Program-made: the position numbers and the translations under genes
Notes under the pieces: model-generated
Told to the model about the DNA's origin: nothing
Database searches by the model: none
Seen by the model: only the letters and a program-made list of their open reading frames with translations
Shown here: positions 43,186 through 53,154 of the stretch, in pieces
How the letters are laid out: the number at the start of each line of letters is the position of its first letter
Position numbering within the stretch: position 1 is the stretch's first letter
Source of the DNA: Chloroflexi bacterium HGW-Chloroflexi-2
GTDB lineage: Bacteria > Chloroflexota > Anaerolineae > Anaerolineales > Anaerolineaceae
DNA: 64,000 nt
Direction: 5' to 3'
Assembly (NCBI GenBank): GCA_002840735.1
Contig: PHBY01000004.1
Coordinates: 186,001 to 250,000 of the forward strand

Positions 43186-43216
43186 AAGCCTGATCCGGAA
43201 AAAACAGACCAGGCTT
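43186..43216. terminator. Weak bidirectional hairpin between convergent genes
   Basis: AAGCCTG/CAGGCTT, a 7-bp stem with a 17-base loop, lies between the convergent VOC and alpha-2-macroglobulin genes. It could end either transcript, but T-runs are short. Confidence 0.35.
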
Positions 43217-43236
43217 AAGTTTGTTAAGATGAAGGT

Positions 43237-46200
43237 TTACTCAACAATCACAATATCACTCTGACCCCTTCCGAAAACTTCGGGTGAATACATTTCTTCA
43301 GCTTTGGCTGGTGGAACGACAAATGCACCAGGCATGGTTGCCCGGGCGTAGTAAGTATACTCATAGACACCATCCCATAAAAGACTTGTGAATACCTCTA
43401 CGCGTGAATCACGCATATTTTGATGTTGGTACCATTGATTCCACCAAAGGAAGCTTCTGGTTTCATTTGGGCTTGAAGGAAGGCTTTCACTGACAGCCAG
43501 ATTGGGGTTTATGATTTCCAAACCTGCTGGCAAAGGATCGACCAGAGCGACATGATAACGCCGGTTATCAGCAACCATGGTGAGTTTTACTTTTACACGA
43601 ACACCTGCTTTGATATGCCAGAACCCATCTTCATCTAACCAGACATCGTTAGGATCATCGACTGCTTCGTAGACTCTTTGGACAACAAAACCCATATCGA
43701 GAGGATCAAGTTGGAGATCTGTTGGTGCATACCGCAAACCTAATCGATAATATAATCTACCGATTCCGTCTTTGGACAAGATAATATTCTCTGAATCATT
43801 TTCTCCAATAATGTCGATTAAGTTTTGCATTGGAACCATGGTCTGATAACGATTAGTAGAGTAACCACTGAAAGTGCTCTCGGCTGCATAAATATCACCT
43901 AACCATATTCTGGCAATGAATTCAGGCTCTTCGGATTCATAGGTATCAAAGTAATGATCCATGGCCAAAAGTACGAAAACATTTTCCTGGGTATTATCCC
44001 AACGACCTTTGGTCCGGTTTGCCTGCAATCCAGTAATAATCTTTGGGATTAAATCTGAATCAGGATTGTCTGCGATCATTGCATCCAACAACAGTGCATC
44101 TGTACGGCGATTGGAGTGTAGTAATACGTAATCATCATCTGCATAGCTATTGAAGAAATTGGCAGCGCCAGCAGTTTCAACCACCTGGTTTCCAACATGT
44201 CTGCGAATAGCCTGAACGGTGCTTTCATATTGGGAGTCCTGAAGTAAAACTTGCCAGATCCAGGCGATTGCATCCAATGGTAGTGCTTCTATTCCTTGAT
44301 CATCAACCAATGCTTTGGCTTTCTTCGCATCCAGGTCATCCATGCGCATGCGAACGTAAAGAGCATAGGCGCTGATTGTCTGTTTGGCTTTCAAGCTGTA
44401 CCATGCGGGATAGTATTGTTCGATGTTTTGGAGATAAGTAAGCACATTTCCCCAAACCTGGTCATTTACTTCGAATCCCATCTCTTTCGCCCGTTGTAAT
44501 GCATGGGCAACATGCACAGTATGGAAAGGTATTGATTCATACCCCTTTGACCAGTAAGGGAATCCTCCATCCCAATTTTGTAATTTCGATAAACCTTCTA
44601 AATCCATCTGGTTAGATTCTTCCATTTCCTCGGGAGAAGGGAGACCTTCCGCATTAAAGGCTGAAAGAACATCTTTGAGGGCAGCAATCGCCATGATTCT
44701 GGAAGCCATTTGAGCACTACTATTGAAAGGATAGTCAATCAAATACAGAACTGCGTCTGAGAGGCTATGTAATGCTGTGGAAGAAGTTGTTATCTCCAAT
44801 CCACCAAACTGAGGGTAAACATCTTCGGGGGATAATATCGGTTGCGCTATGGCTCCCGCATCATCCAGGACGCCATAAGTCGCAAAAGCTTCTGTGGTGG
44901 AGGGTGTATACACCGGGAGAGAAATTTGCGCAGCATCTGATACCGAACCAGAAACAGCAGCAACCTGTAGGTACGCATTCCCAGCCATGATTGTCTTTCC
45001 GGGGAAACGGATTTCAATGCGATTGTTTGCTGGAACTGTCACACGCATTCCCTGGTCCTGTGTTAATTCAAGATTACTTGCTTCAACAACGACTTCGGCA
45101 ATCAATTCTTCATCCGTCTGGTTTTGAAGTACAACAGGGATTTCAAACTGATCTCCAAAATTCAGGAATCTTGACATGGATGGTCTTACCATTAGTGGTA
45201 ATCGGGCAGTGATGTTCGCTTCACTACTGCCAAACATTTTTCCACCAGGGTCAGCAGCTACGACCATGATACGATAACGGGTTAAATTATCTGGTAGTTT
45301 ATATTGAACAGTGACTTTACCTGCAGCGTTTGTTGTTTCTTCCGGTGAAAAAATGGCCAGGGGATTGAAATCTGCACGAACGGTAATCTCTGATTCCACC
45401 GATGAACTTTCTTGCTCAGTAGATTCCAACATCGGTTGGGCTGCCATTGCTGGTTCTTCCATGGCTCCTCCACGACCCATATCCATTGTCGTTCCATCAG
45501 TAATCGACTTGTTTACTGTTTGGGTTGCCATTACCTGAGGAAGATCACTGGCCAGTGTGCTGGGGTCAACAAGAAGGATATTTGCTCTTGTGTATGTGCT
45601 GGATACATCCGAATATCTTTGAGCATAAAACACAGATATGGGATCGACTAATTTATATTGTGTTAACGCCAGGATGGCTTCATCAACTACGACCAATGCC
45701 ACTTCTGCATTTGGTATTGGGAGTCCATTTTGATCGTTGACGGTAATTTCAATTTTGGAACGTTCTCCCGGAGACAACAACAATTGTTCAGGATCGATAC
45801 CGACCACAAGCGTTCGACTGGCGGGGGGGATTTCCAGATTGAGGGATCCAGTGGCAAAGGCAGGTCTGGGGGGAATATTCTCAAGTTTTTCTCCCTGATC
45901 ATTTATCCTTGGTGAGGTACCGTTCAAATCCACCTGAATATTGATATTGGGAATCTGTGATTCTTTGATCGGAATCTGCAGCGTGACGGTTGATTCTTCC
46001 ATTTTGAATGGTTCAGAATACAATATTCCACTTCTGCTGACAGTCAGTAAACCTTCCGCAGGATAGAATGGTGATTGAACCAGGATGTTAGCTGTATCAC
46101 CCGGTTGATAATTTTCTTTATCAGGAATCAATGTGATCTGTTCCTGTTCAATATCCCTGGATGGTGGCAGATCGCCACCACTGACCCAGCGATCAAACTG

Positions 46201-49200
46201 GCTATAATTTTTCCTGCCTTTTTCATCCGTAACGGTTGCCTTGATTTGATATTTGCCACCCAATGGTGTCTCAAAACTACATTGAACCGGTTCTTCTTTG
46301 GAATTTGCCTGACAGGATTGAATGTTTTCAAAAATTTCTATCCATTCACCTTTTTGATATTTCCAAACGATTCTTCCAGCAGTTACATCAATGGATTGAT
46401 TTGGGACAGCATTGCCATCCAGATCAGTCACAATCAGATCAATTGTCAAGGGTTCGTTTCTCTCTACAAAATATTTCTCGCTCCGCAATCCTACATATAT
46501 ATCAGCGGGGTGAACCATCAGAGTCGTAGACCCAGCCCATGCCTGACGATTGACATCCATCACAACTGCTTCAGCTACAATGCTTTGTGGTCGGGTTTCG
46601 TCTTTGGCTTCAAAATCCATTTGGAGATAATGATTTCCACTGGCATCAGTTTTTCCGGTAAATGTTTGACCTGGAACACTGGATTCAAAGCCCCATTCAT
46701 TCCCCATGTAGAAATCCATTCTATACCTCGACCACCAGGGTTCCCAAATTCCGAAGGAAAAATCTGACCAGTTTGGTGGTTGATAATTGGTTGGATTGGT
46801 GCGTATGGTCCAGGTTACATCAGCATTTGGTAATGCTCCACCAGCGTAATAGGCTGCTTCTACAGCGACAACAGCACTTCCATCTGCATAGTAGGGTCCT
46901 ACCGTTTCATTTCTGGTAAGAACCTCAAATTCGGGTCTTCTGAACTCCTGGATTTGGAAACTATGATAGAAGTCTCTGTTATCGACATTGCCAGAATAAC
47001 CACTTACTGTAAATTGGATATTGGCTGAACCGAGATTGACTCGTTCCGGGATCGAAAATGATAAATCAAAACCGCCATTTTCATTAATAGTGGTTGTCTG
47101 GTTGAGTAATTCATTCCCTTGAGAATCATATAAACGATAATTTAATTGCTCCAACGAGTTTCCTGGCAGTGAAACATCTCCATTTTGTTTACCACCAATT
47201 TTCCGAATCCATCCCTTGAGGTGGACTTCTTCACCTGGTTTATACATAGCTCGGTCATCAAAAACATACCAACGTAGCATATCATTGACTGATCTTGGCA
47301 TCCAGCCAGTCTCTGACCAATAACTTTCATTCGATGGTAATAAGGCAATATCATCACCGCTGGTTGCAGTCAGACCTAAGATTCCTTCAGCCGGTAATTC
47401 GAATTCTGCTATCCCATAGGTATCAGTTTTTTGCGATTTTCCATTGTTGAGGGATTGAATATCAATACCTTTGAGAGATTCCCCAGTTTTTAAATCAGTG
47501 GCCCAGGCAACCAGAGAAGTGTGATCCACAAAGGCATCCAATCCAATTTGAGTCACCTGCACCCAAACCTGTATCCATTGATAGGGACGTTCTTCCTCAA
47601 AGAAACCTTTTGGTGGTTTCACGATGACAATAAAGTGTCCAAAATCACCTTCCATTATGGAATCGATATCAATCTTAATTTCACTGAGCACATCATCTTT
47701 GGTTTTGAGATTTAAAATCTGGTTGAATGCTAATCTTCCGGGAGGTTCAACCTGGGGATCGGTCTGATAGAACTCTCTGAGGTATTTCTGGTATCCCGAC
47801 CAATCTTCAGGTTCTACCGCGTAAATCTTTACATCCAATTTGGAATAGTTGATTGTGTAAAGTGATAATTCTGGTTTCTGACTGTATGGATCGATGGTAA
47901 TAAAATTCTTTTGAGGGCCAACCAATATGGGTTCCGCTTTTCCAATGGAAATACTGATTCGTTCCTCGCGTTCTAAGGTCTGACCAAAGATATCTTGAAT
48001 CTCAGGAGCTAAAGTGATTTTATAAGTGGTTCTTCCCTGGGTCGCACCTTGAATTGAAATTGTGTTTCCAATCACTGAAATGGTTGCTCCTGGAAGCTCG
48101 GGAGTAATGGTGATGTACGATTCATCGAATAATTCTTCATTCAATGGATTATTGAATCGGATGTAAAGGGGCGATAGTGGAGGACAATCATTCCCATACC
48201 AGGAACAACCATATTCTTCAATTCTCAATTGCGGGTAAGTCTGAAATTGGAAGGATTGCACAGTCTGGGTGGTTAATGTCCCTTCTGCGGAAGGTGTTCC
48301 AGGACCAATATCAATATTGATGTTCGCATCTTTCGGTAGAGATTCAACTGCCTTAATGGCAATCCAACGTTCAGCTGGATAATTTTCAATCAGGCTGGCG
48401 ACAGCTTCATCCTCTTCTATTTCTTTTTCCGTAGCTAATCTAAGATCGAAGGGTTTACCATCTGCAGTTAATTGGATCGTGTCCAGAACTGATTGTTTTT
48501 CAATCCTTTGGTCAAAGCCAATAAAAATTACCGGTTCTAATGGTTGAGGACCAGAAGATGGGTAAGAAGATAGAAGGGTTGGGGTTGGTGTCTGAAAAGT
48601 CCAGGTCACAGCTTCTGAAAGCTCATTGCCATTAATCGATGTGGTACCATCGGGAACAGTCACCCTGTATTCGGTAGCCATAGGTAATCGATCGATCTCA
48701 TCGGAGTCGAATTCAAACGTTAATGTTTTTGTTCCAATCCAACGCCAGGTACCTGAAATCGCTGGGACGATTTGAACGGGGATTTCTTCCTGAGAGAGTT
48801 GCGCCAATGTACCCAAGGGAACCATTGGTTGATTAAAAGTGATACTGATAAACGGAGCCATCGGAATTTCACCTTCAGGTGAATAACGCAGAACTTCCAA
48901 AGGGCCTTCTTCAATTTCTGCTGGCTGAGATTCATTGGTTAAGATTGGGAATGGTTGGTCTATTGTCTCTCCTGGTCGTGGAGGGGGCAATACTTCCGCA
49001 GGAATATTAAATTCTGATTGAAGATCTTTCATCGGCGGTAAATCAGGTAGCCTCGCTAATATTGCAGAAATTTCTTTTTCCGTTAGAGGTTCTCCAACCA
49101 CAATGGGGAGATCTTCTGGTGGTTTATAATCGGTTTTTCCCTCACTTAATGTGATAGAAAAATCGTCTTCACCATTTTCATCATTAACAAGTAAATTCAT

Positions 49201-49365
49201 TGTTTTACCTTCTGAAACGATTGAAGTTGAATTCCCATTTGTATTATTGTTGACAGGTGTGGGAATTGCATCATTAATTAATCCACATCCCATCGTAAAT
49301 ATCATGATCATGGAAACAGATAATTTTTTTAGATAACCAATTTTGGTGAGTTTAAATTTAAACAT
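43237..49365 (-). CDS. Alpha-2-macroglobulin family lipoprotein without thioester
   Basis: 2042 residues from ATG 49365 (AGGGAG 6 bases upstream). The signal ends in a lipobox (TMGC, Cys27). Large beta-domain arrays follow: Ig-like segments near residues 150-460, MG domains with AMYKPGEEVHLKGWIRK, a bait-like stretch rich in Gly, Glu, Met and Ser near residue 1300, and the A2M domain TNAAGKVTVQYKLPDNLTRYRIM. At residue 1545, where thioester macroglobulins have CxEQ, this one reads YPFNSSAQMASR, so it lacks the Cys and Glu. The terpenoid-toroid fold is recognisable afterwards. Bacterial homologues are thought to trap invading proteases in the cell envelope. It is anchored to the membrane, not secreted. 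Confidence 0.9.
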   Translation of the reverse strand: MFKFKLTKIGYLKKLSVSMIMIFTMGCGLINDAIPTPVNNNTNGNSTSIVSEGKTMNLLVNDENGEDDFSITLSEGKTDYKPPEDLPIVVGEPLTEKEISAILARLPDLPPMKDLQSEFNIPAEVLPPPRPGETIDQPFPILTNESQPAEIEEGPLEVLRYSPEGEIPMAPFISITFNQPMVPLGTLAQLSQEEIPVQIVPAISGTWRWIGTKTLTFEFDSDEIDRLPMATEYRVTVPDGTTSINGNELSEAVTWTFQTPTPTLLSSYPSSGPQPLEPVIFIGFDQRIEKQSVLDTIQLTADGKPFDLRLATEKEIEEDEAVASLIENYPAERWIAIKAVESLPKDANINIDIGPGTPSAEGTLTTQTVQSFQFQTYPQLRIEEYGCSWYGNDCPPLSPLYIRFNNPLNEELFDESYITITPELPGATISVIGNTISIQGATQGRTTYKITLAPEIQDIFGQTLEREERISISIGKAEPILVGPQKNFITIDPYSQKPELSLYTINYSKLDVKIYAVEPEDWSGYQKYLREFYQTDPQVEPPGRLAFNQILNLKTKDDVLSEIKIDIDSIMEGDFGHFIVIVKPPKGFFEEERPYQWIQVWVQVTQIGLDAFVDHTSLVAWATDLKTGESLKGIDIQSLNNGKSQKTDTYGIAEFELPAEGILGLTATSGDDIALLPSNESYWSETGWMPRSVNDMLRWYVFDDRAMYKPGEEVHLKGWIRKIGGKQNGDVSLPGNSLEQLNYRLYDSQGNELLNQTTTINENGGFDLSFSIPERVNLGSANIQFTVSGYSGNVDNRDFYHSFQIQEFRRPEFEVLTRNETVGPYYADGSAVVAVEAAYYAGGALPNADVTWTIRTNPTNYQPPNWSDFSFGIWEPWWSRYRMDFYMGNEWGFESSVPGQTFTGKTDASGNHYLQMDFEAKDETRPQSIVAEAVVMDVNRQAWAGSTTLMVHPADIYVGLRSEKYFVERNEPLTIDLIVTDLDGNAVPNQSIDVTAGRIVWKYQKGEWIEIFENIQSCQANSKEEPVQCSFETPLGGKYQIKATVTDEKGRKNYSQFDRWVSGGDLPPSRDIEQEQITLIPDKENYQPGDTANILVQSPFYPAEGLLTVSRSGILYSEPFKMEESTVTLQIPIKESQIPNINIQVDLNGTSPRINDQGEKLENIPPRPAFATGSLNLEIPPASRTLVVGIDPEQLLLSPGERSKIEITVNDQNGLPIPNAEVALVVVDEAILALTQYKLVDPISVFYAQRYSDVSSTYTRANILLVDPSTLASDLPQVMATQTVNKSITDGTTMDMGRGGAMEEPAMAAQPMLESTEQESSSVESEITVRADFNPLAIFSPEETTNAAGKVTVQYKLPDNLTRYRIMVVAADPGGKMFGSSEANITARLPLMVRPSMSRFLNFGDQFEIPVVLQNQTDEELIAEVVVEASNLELTQDQGMRVTVPANNRIEIRFPGKTIMAGNAYLQVAAVSGSVSDAAQISLPVYTPSTTEAFATYGVLDDAGAIAQPILSPEDVYPQFGGLEITTSSTALHSLSDAVLYLIDYPFNSSAQMASRIMAIAALKDVLSAFNAEGLPSPEEMEESNQMDLEGLSKLQNWDGGFPYWSKGYESIPFHTVHVAHALQRAKEMGFEVNDQVWGNVLTYLQNIEQYYPAWYSLKAKQTISAYALYVRMRMDDLDAKKAKALVDDQGIEALPLDAIAWIWQVLLQDSQYESTVQAIRRHVGNQVVETAGAANFFNSYADDDYVLLHSNRRTDALLLDAMIADNPDSDLIPKIITGLQANRTKGRWDNTQENVFVLLAMDHYFDTYESEEPEFIARIWLGDIYAAESTFSGYSTNRYQTMVPMQNLIDIIGENDSENIILSKDGIGRLYYRLGLRYAPTDLQLDPLDMGFVVQRVYEAVDDPNDVWLDEDGFWHIKAGVRVKVKLTMVADNRRYHVALVDPLPAGLEIINPNLAVSESLPSSPNETRSFLWWNQWYQHQNMRDSRVEVFTSLLWDGVYEYTYYARATMPGAFVVPPAKAEEMYSPEVFGRGQSDIVIVE

Positions 49366-49545
49366 AATATCTCCCTCTCCGATTCTCATTTTAAGTATTG
49401 ACGATAAAACAAGTCATTTTGTTCCTGATAGCATATGGATTGGGTTAGATGACATACCTCATGCTTGTGTTTAATTAATCCATTTCTAACTTGATGGCAT
49501 CGTCTTTGATCTATAATTAAGAAAACTAATTATCCAGGAGAAACA

Positions 49546-50613
49546 ATGTCTCATCTGTTTGAACCGATAAAAATTGGAGAAGTAACTTTCCGAAACCGTG
49601 TTGGTGTGTCACCTATGTGTCAATATTGTTATCAGGATGGGTTTTCAAATGAATGGCAGGTTGTTCATTTAGGTGCCAGAGCAATGGGTGGTGTTGGTTT
49701 TGTCATTTCAGAAGCAACAGCTATCGTCCCCGAAGGTAGAATTTCACCCCATGATTTGGGAATCTGGTCTGATGACCACATAGAAGCCCTCTCCAAGGTA
49801 ACTACATTTATCAAATCTCAAGGAGCAGTTGCGGGTATTCAGCTGGCTCACGCTGGCCGAAAAGCCTGTACACATCGCCCGTGGGATGGCGGAATCCCCA
49901 TTCAGAAAGATCATCCAGAGTGGTGGCAGGTAGTGGGAGCAAGTCCTATAGCGTTCAATGAAAAGTATCAAACACCTCACGAACTTTCTATCAAAGAAAT
50001 CCATGCGATTGAAGATAAATTTGTAAAAGCAGCTCTTCGAAGCCTGGATGCAGGTTTCAACTTACTCGAGATTCATGCTGCTCATGGTTATTTGTTGCAT
50101 TCATTTTATTCACCTAAATCCAACCAACGTACAGATGAATATGGCGGTAGTTTTGAAAACAGGATCAGATTTCTTTTAGAAACAGTCCAGAAAATTAGAA
50201 GCGTATGGCCAGAGCGACTACCATTATTTGTAAGAATTTCTGGAACAGAATGGATGGTTGATGGTTGGAATGTGGATGATTCAATTCGACTGGCTGAAAT
50301 TCTAAAAAGTGAAGGTGTAGATGTCATTGATTGTTCTTCAGGTGGGAATATTCCAGGGGTAAGAATCCCATTAGTGCCAGGGTATCAGGTACCTTTGTCT
50401 GAAGAAATTCGAAAAAATTCAGGTATCAAAACAGCTACGGTTGGGTTGATCACAGATCCTGAGCTTGCGAATGAAATTATACAGGAAGGTGCAGCTGATT
50501 TTGTTTTATTAGGTCGTGAATTATTGCGAAATCCATTCTGGTCCATAGACGCTGCCAGAAAGTTAGGTTATCCATCACCTGTTCCACCTCAATATCTGAG
50601 AGCGTACAAATAA
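49546..50613 (+). CDS. NADH:flavin oxidoreductase/old-yellow-enzyme family (YqjM type)
   Basis: The 355-residue TIM-barrel protein has the OYE features VTFRNRVGVSPMCQYC, IQLAHAGRKA, EIHAAHGYLLHSFYSPKSNQRTDEYGGSFENRIRF, DVIDCSSGGNIPGV and FVLLGRELLRNPFW. FMN-dependent OYEs reduce activated alkenes such as enoates and nitro compounds using NAD(P)H. The SPMCQY Cys of the YqjM group is present. AGGAG precedes the start and Pgm follows after 22 bases. The physiological substrate is unknown. Confidence 0.93.
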   Translation: MSHLFEPIKIGEVTFRNRVGVSPMCQYCYQDGFSNEWQVVHLGARAMGGVGFVISEATAIVPEGRISPHDLGIWSDDHIEALSKVTTFIKSQGAVAGIQLAHAGRKACTHRPWDGGIPIQKDHPEWWQVVGASPIAFNEKYQTPHELSIKEIHAIEDKFVKAALRSLDAGFNLLEIHAAHGYLLHSFYSPKSNQRTDEYGGSFENRIRFLLETVQKIRSVWPERLPLFVRISGTEWMVDGWNVDDSIRLAEILKSEGVDVIDCSSGGNIPGVRIPLVPGYQVPLSEEIRKNSGIKTATVGLITDPELANEIIQEGAADFVLLGRELLRNPFWSIDAARKLGYPSPVPPQYLRAYK

Positions 50614-50635
50614 CTTCAATGAGAAAGAAGGTCTT

Positions 50636-52282
50636 ATGTCAATCCATCCTTTAGCCGGAAAACAAGCACCACATGAAATTTTGGTAAATATTCCACGTTT
50701 GGTGGCAGATTATTATCAATACCAACCTGATCCACAAACCCCAGGGCAACTAATTTCATTTGGTACATCCGGTCATCGGGGGACATCAAGTGAAAAAACA
50801 ATTAATGAGGATCACATTCTAGCTGTTACCCAGGCATTATGTGAGTACCGGCAACAAAATGGATACGATGGAGCGTTGTTTATCGGGAAGGATACCCATG
50901 CGTTATCTGAACCTGCATTATTAACAGCGATTGAGGTTCTGTCCGCAAATGAGGTCCAGGTTCGTTATCAGGATGGGATGGGTTATACCCCAACCCCCGT
51001 TATTTCTCATGCGATTCTGAGGGATAATCAAAACAAGAAATCCCATCTATCGGATGGTGTTGTGATAACCCCCTCCCACAATCCACCAGGAGATGGAGGG
51101 TTTAAGTACAATCCACCATCTGGTGGGCCAGCCGGACCGGAAATTACCAGCGTTATTCAAAAGAGAGCAAATCAAATCCTGCAGAATAATTTACGGGATG
51201 TAAAAAGGATGACGATTGAAAAGGCATTGCGCTCAAATGATGTTAAGAGTCATGATTTCATTCATCCTTACGTCGAAGATTTACAGAATGTTGTCAATTT
51301 GCTGATTGTCAAAAATAAAGGTTTGAAAATCGGTGTTGATCCCATGGGGGGAGCAGCCATCGAATATTGGGACATAATTGCTGATTATTATGGGCTGAAT
51401 TTAGAAGTGGTTAACTGCGATCTTGATCCACGCTTCAGCTTTATGAGGCTTGACCATGACGGAAAAATCCGGATGGATTGTTCATCTCCTTTTGCGATGG
51501 CAGGATTAATTGGCTTGAAAGACCAATATGACATCGCGTTTGGCAATGATCCGGATGTGGATCGCCATGGAATTGTTACGCCATCCGGTGGATTAATGAA
51601 TCCAAACCATTACCTGGCAGTCGCTATCTGGTATTTATTCCAGAGTAGGGATCAATGGCGAGCGGATGCCTGTATCGGTAAAACGATGGTATCCAGTTCG
51701 ATGATCGATCGGGTGGCGAATGCATTAAATATGGAATTGGCAGAAGTCCCGGTTGGATTTAAGTGGTTTGTGGATGGTTTATTGGATGGTTCATTTGGAT
51801 TTGGAGGAGAGGAAAGTGCCGGTGCTTCATTTTTAAGGTTTAATGGGCAAACCTGGACAACAGATAAAGATGGCATCATCCTCAATTTGCTGGCAGCGGA
51901 GATTCTGGCTACGACAGGAAAAGATCCCCATCAAATGTACGTTGATTTAACCAAACAATTTGGAAACCCGATTTACGAACGGATGGATGCGCCTGCTGAT
52001 CCTGTCCAGAAGAAAATTCTGAGTAATTTGAACCCTGAGAATGTCAAAGCCGCCGAATTAGCTGGAGAAAAAATTCTGCAGAAATTAACCAGAGCACCTT
52101 ATAACAATGCGCCAATTGGTGGATTAAAAGTTGTGACTGAAAATGGCTGGTTTGCTGCCCGTCCATCCGGGACTGAGAATATTTACAAGATATATGCCGA
52201 GAGTTTCATCAGTGAAAATCACTTGAAACAAATCCAAAGTGAAGCTCAGGAAATTGTCAGTAACGCCTTTAGCCTTGGATAA
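50636..52282 (+). CDS. pgm: Phosphoglucomutase (alpha-D-glucose-phosphate specific)
   Basis: 548 residues, the size of the E. coli Pgm class. The N-terminal LISFGTSGHRGTS, the catalytic Ser147 in VVITPSHNPPGDGGFKYNPPSGGPA, the metal loop FGNDPDVDRHG and the substrate motif GGEESAGASFLR are all present. A phosphate-binding RPSGTENIYKIYAES is near the C-terminus. The enzyme interconverts glucose 1- and 6-phosphate. GAAGG precedes the start, and the OYE gene upstream is probably co-transcribed. Confidence 0.97.
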   Translation: MSIHPLAGKQAPHEILVNIPRLVADYYQYQPDPQTPGQLISFGTSGHRGTSSEKTINEDHILAVTQALCEYRQQNGYDGALFIGKDTHALSEPALLTAIEVLSANEVQVRYQDGMGYTPTPVISHAILRDNQNKKSHLSDGVVITPSHNPPGDGGFKYNPPSGGPAGPEITSVIQKRANQILQNNLRDVKRMTIEKALRSNDVKSHDFIHPYVEDLQNVVNLLIVKNKGLKIGVDPMGGAAIEYWDIIADYYGLNLEVVNCDLDPRFSFMRLDHDGKIRMDCSSPFAMAGLIGLKDQYDIAFGNDPDVDRHGIVTPSGGLMNPNHYLAVAIWYLFQSRDQWRADACIGKTMVSSSMIDRVANALNMELAEVPVGFKWFVDGLLDGSFGFGGEESAGASFLRFNGQTWTTDKDGIILNLLAAEILATTGKDPHQMYVDLTKQFGNPIYERMDAPADPVQKKILSNLNPENVKAAELAGEKILQKLTRAPYNNAPIGGLKVVTENGWFAARPSGTENIYKIYAESFISENHLKQIQSEAQEIVSNAFSLG

Positions 52283-52372
52283 TGGGAGGTTGGGATGATT
52301 GAGTTGTCAGTCAGTTTAGTTAATTACGTTACAATGCAGACAAATTTCGGTTTATAAATTTAGGAGTGGAAA

Positions 52373-53140
52373 ATGTTGTTGTGTATTGATATTGGGAACA
52401 CGAATATTAAGTTAGGTCTTTTCAGGAATGATGAAATGGTGCAAAGATGGAGAATTTCTACAGATCGCACCAATCTGGCTGATGAATACGGTGTTCTGAT
52501 TGGAGATTTATTTGAAACCAGAGGATTATCCATTCATGAAATCACAGGGTGTGCGATCTCATCGGTGGTTCCCAGCCTGACACAGGAATTTATAGAAATG
52601 TCAGAAAAATATTTTCTTTTATCACCGACCATTTATGGACCAGAAGTGAATATCGGGATGAAAATTAACACCGATTACCCATCAGAAGTGGGACATGATT
52701 TGATTATGAATGCGCTGGCTGCAAGGAAATTATACGGAAAACCAGTCATCATTGTTGGTTTTGGAACAGCAACCTCATTTGTGGCAGTCTCTGAATCTGG
52801 AAACCTCGAAGGTGTAGCGATTGGACCAGGTGTTGTTTCAAGTTCAGAATCACTCTTCCGAGGAGCATCTACTTTACCGCGTGTCGCTCTAGCGCATCCA
52901 CAGGTCGCCATTGGCAAAAATACGATTCAATCCATGCGATCTGGCATAGTTTACGGATTTGTAGGTATGGTTAAAGAAGTAGTAACCAGAATGAAAAAAG
53001 AGATGTCTGGTAACCCCAAAGTTATTGCAACCGGTGGTGTGGCTGCTCTCATCGCACCTGAATGTGATGAGATTGATATTATTCAAACCAATCTAGCTTT
53101 GTTAGGCTTGAAAGAGATGTTTGAACTCAGTCAACAATAA
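52373..53140 (+). CDS. coaX: Type III pantothenate kinase
   Basis: 255 residues with the ASKHA-type motifs of CoaX: DIGNTNIKLGLF at the N-terminus (phosphate 1), SSVVPSLTQEF, YPSEVGHDLIMNALAARKLYG, IIVGFGTATSFVAV with the phosphate-2 loop, and GVAIGPGVVSSSESLF. It phosphorylates pantothenate in the first step of coenzyme A synthesis and is insensitive to CoA feedback, unlike CoaA. AGGAG is 7 bases before the ATG. It converges on degV with 14 bases between stops. Confidence 0.97.
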   Translation: MLLCIDIGNTNIKLGLFRNDEMVQRWRISTDRTNLADEYGVLIGDLFETRGLSIHEITGCAISSVVPSLTQEFIEMSEKYFLLSPTIYGPEVNIGMKINTDYPSEVGHDLIMNALAARKLYGKPVIIVGFGTATSFVAVSESGNLEGVAIGPGVVSSSESLFRGASTLPRVALAHPQVAIGKNTIQSMRSGIVYGFVGMVKEVVTRMKKEMSGNPKVIATGGVAALIAPECDEIDIIQTNLALLGLKEMFELSQQ

Positions 53141-53154
53141 TAATCAAAATTTAA

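Noticed and set aside
46075-46767. A 230-codon plus-strand open frame inside the alpha-2-macroglobulin gene
   Set aside because: It is antisense to a long, well-supported gene, and its translation has no recognisable domain and an implausible composition.
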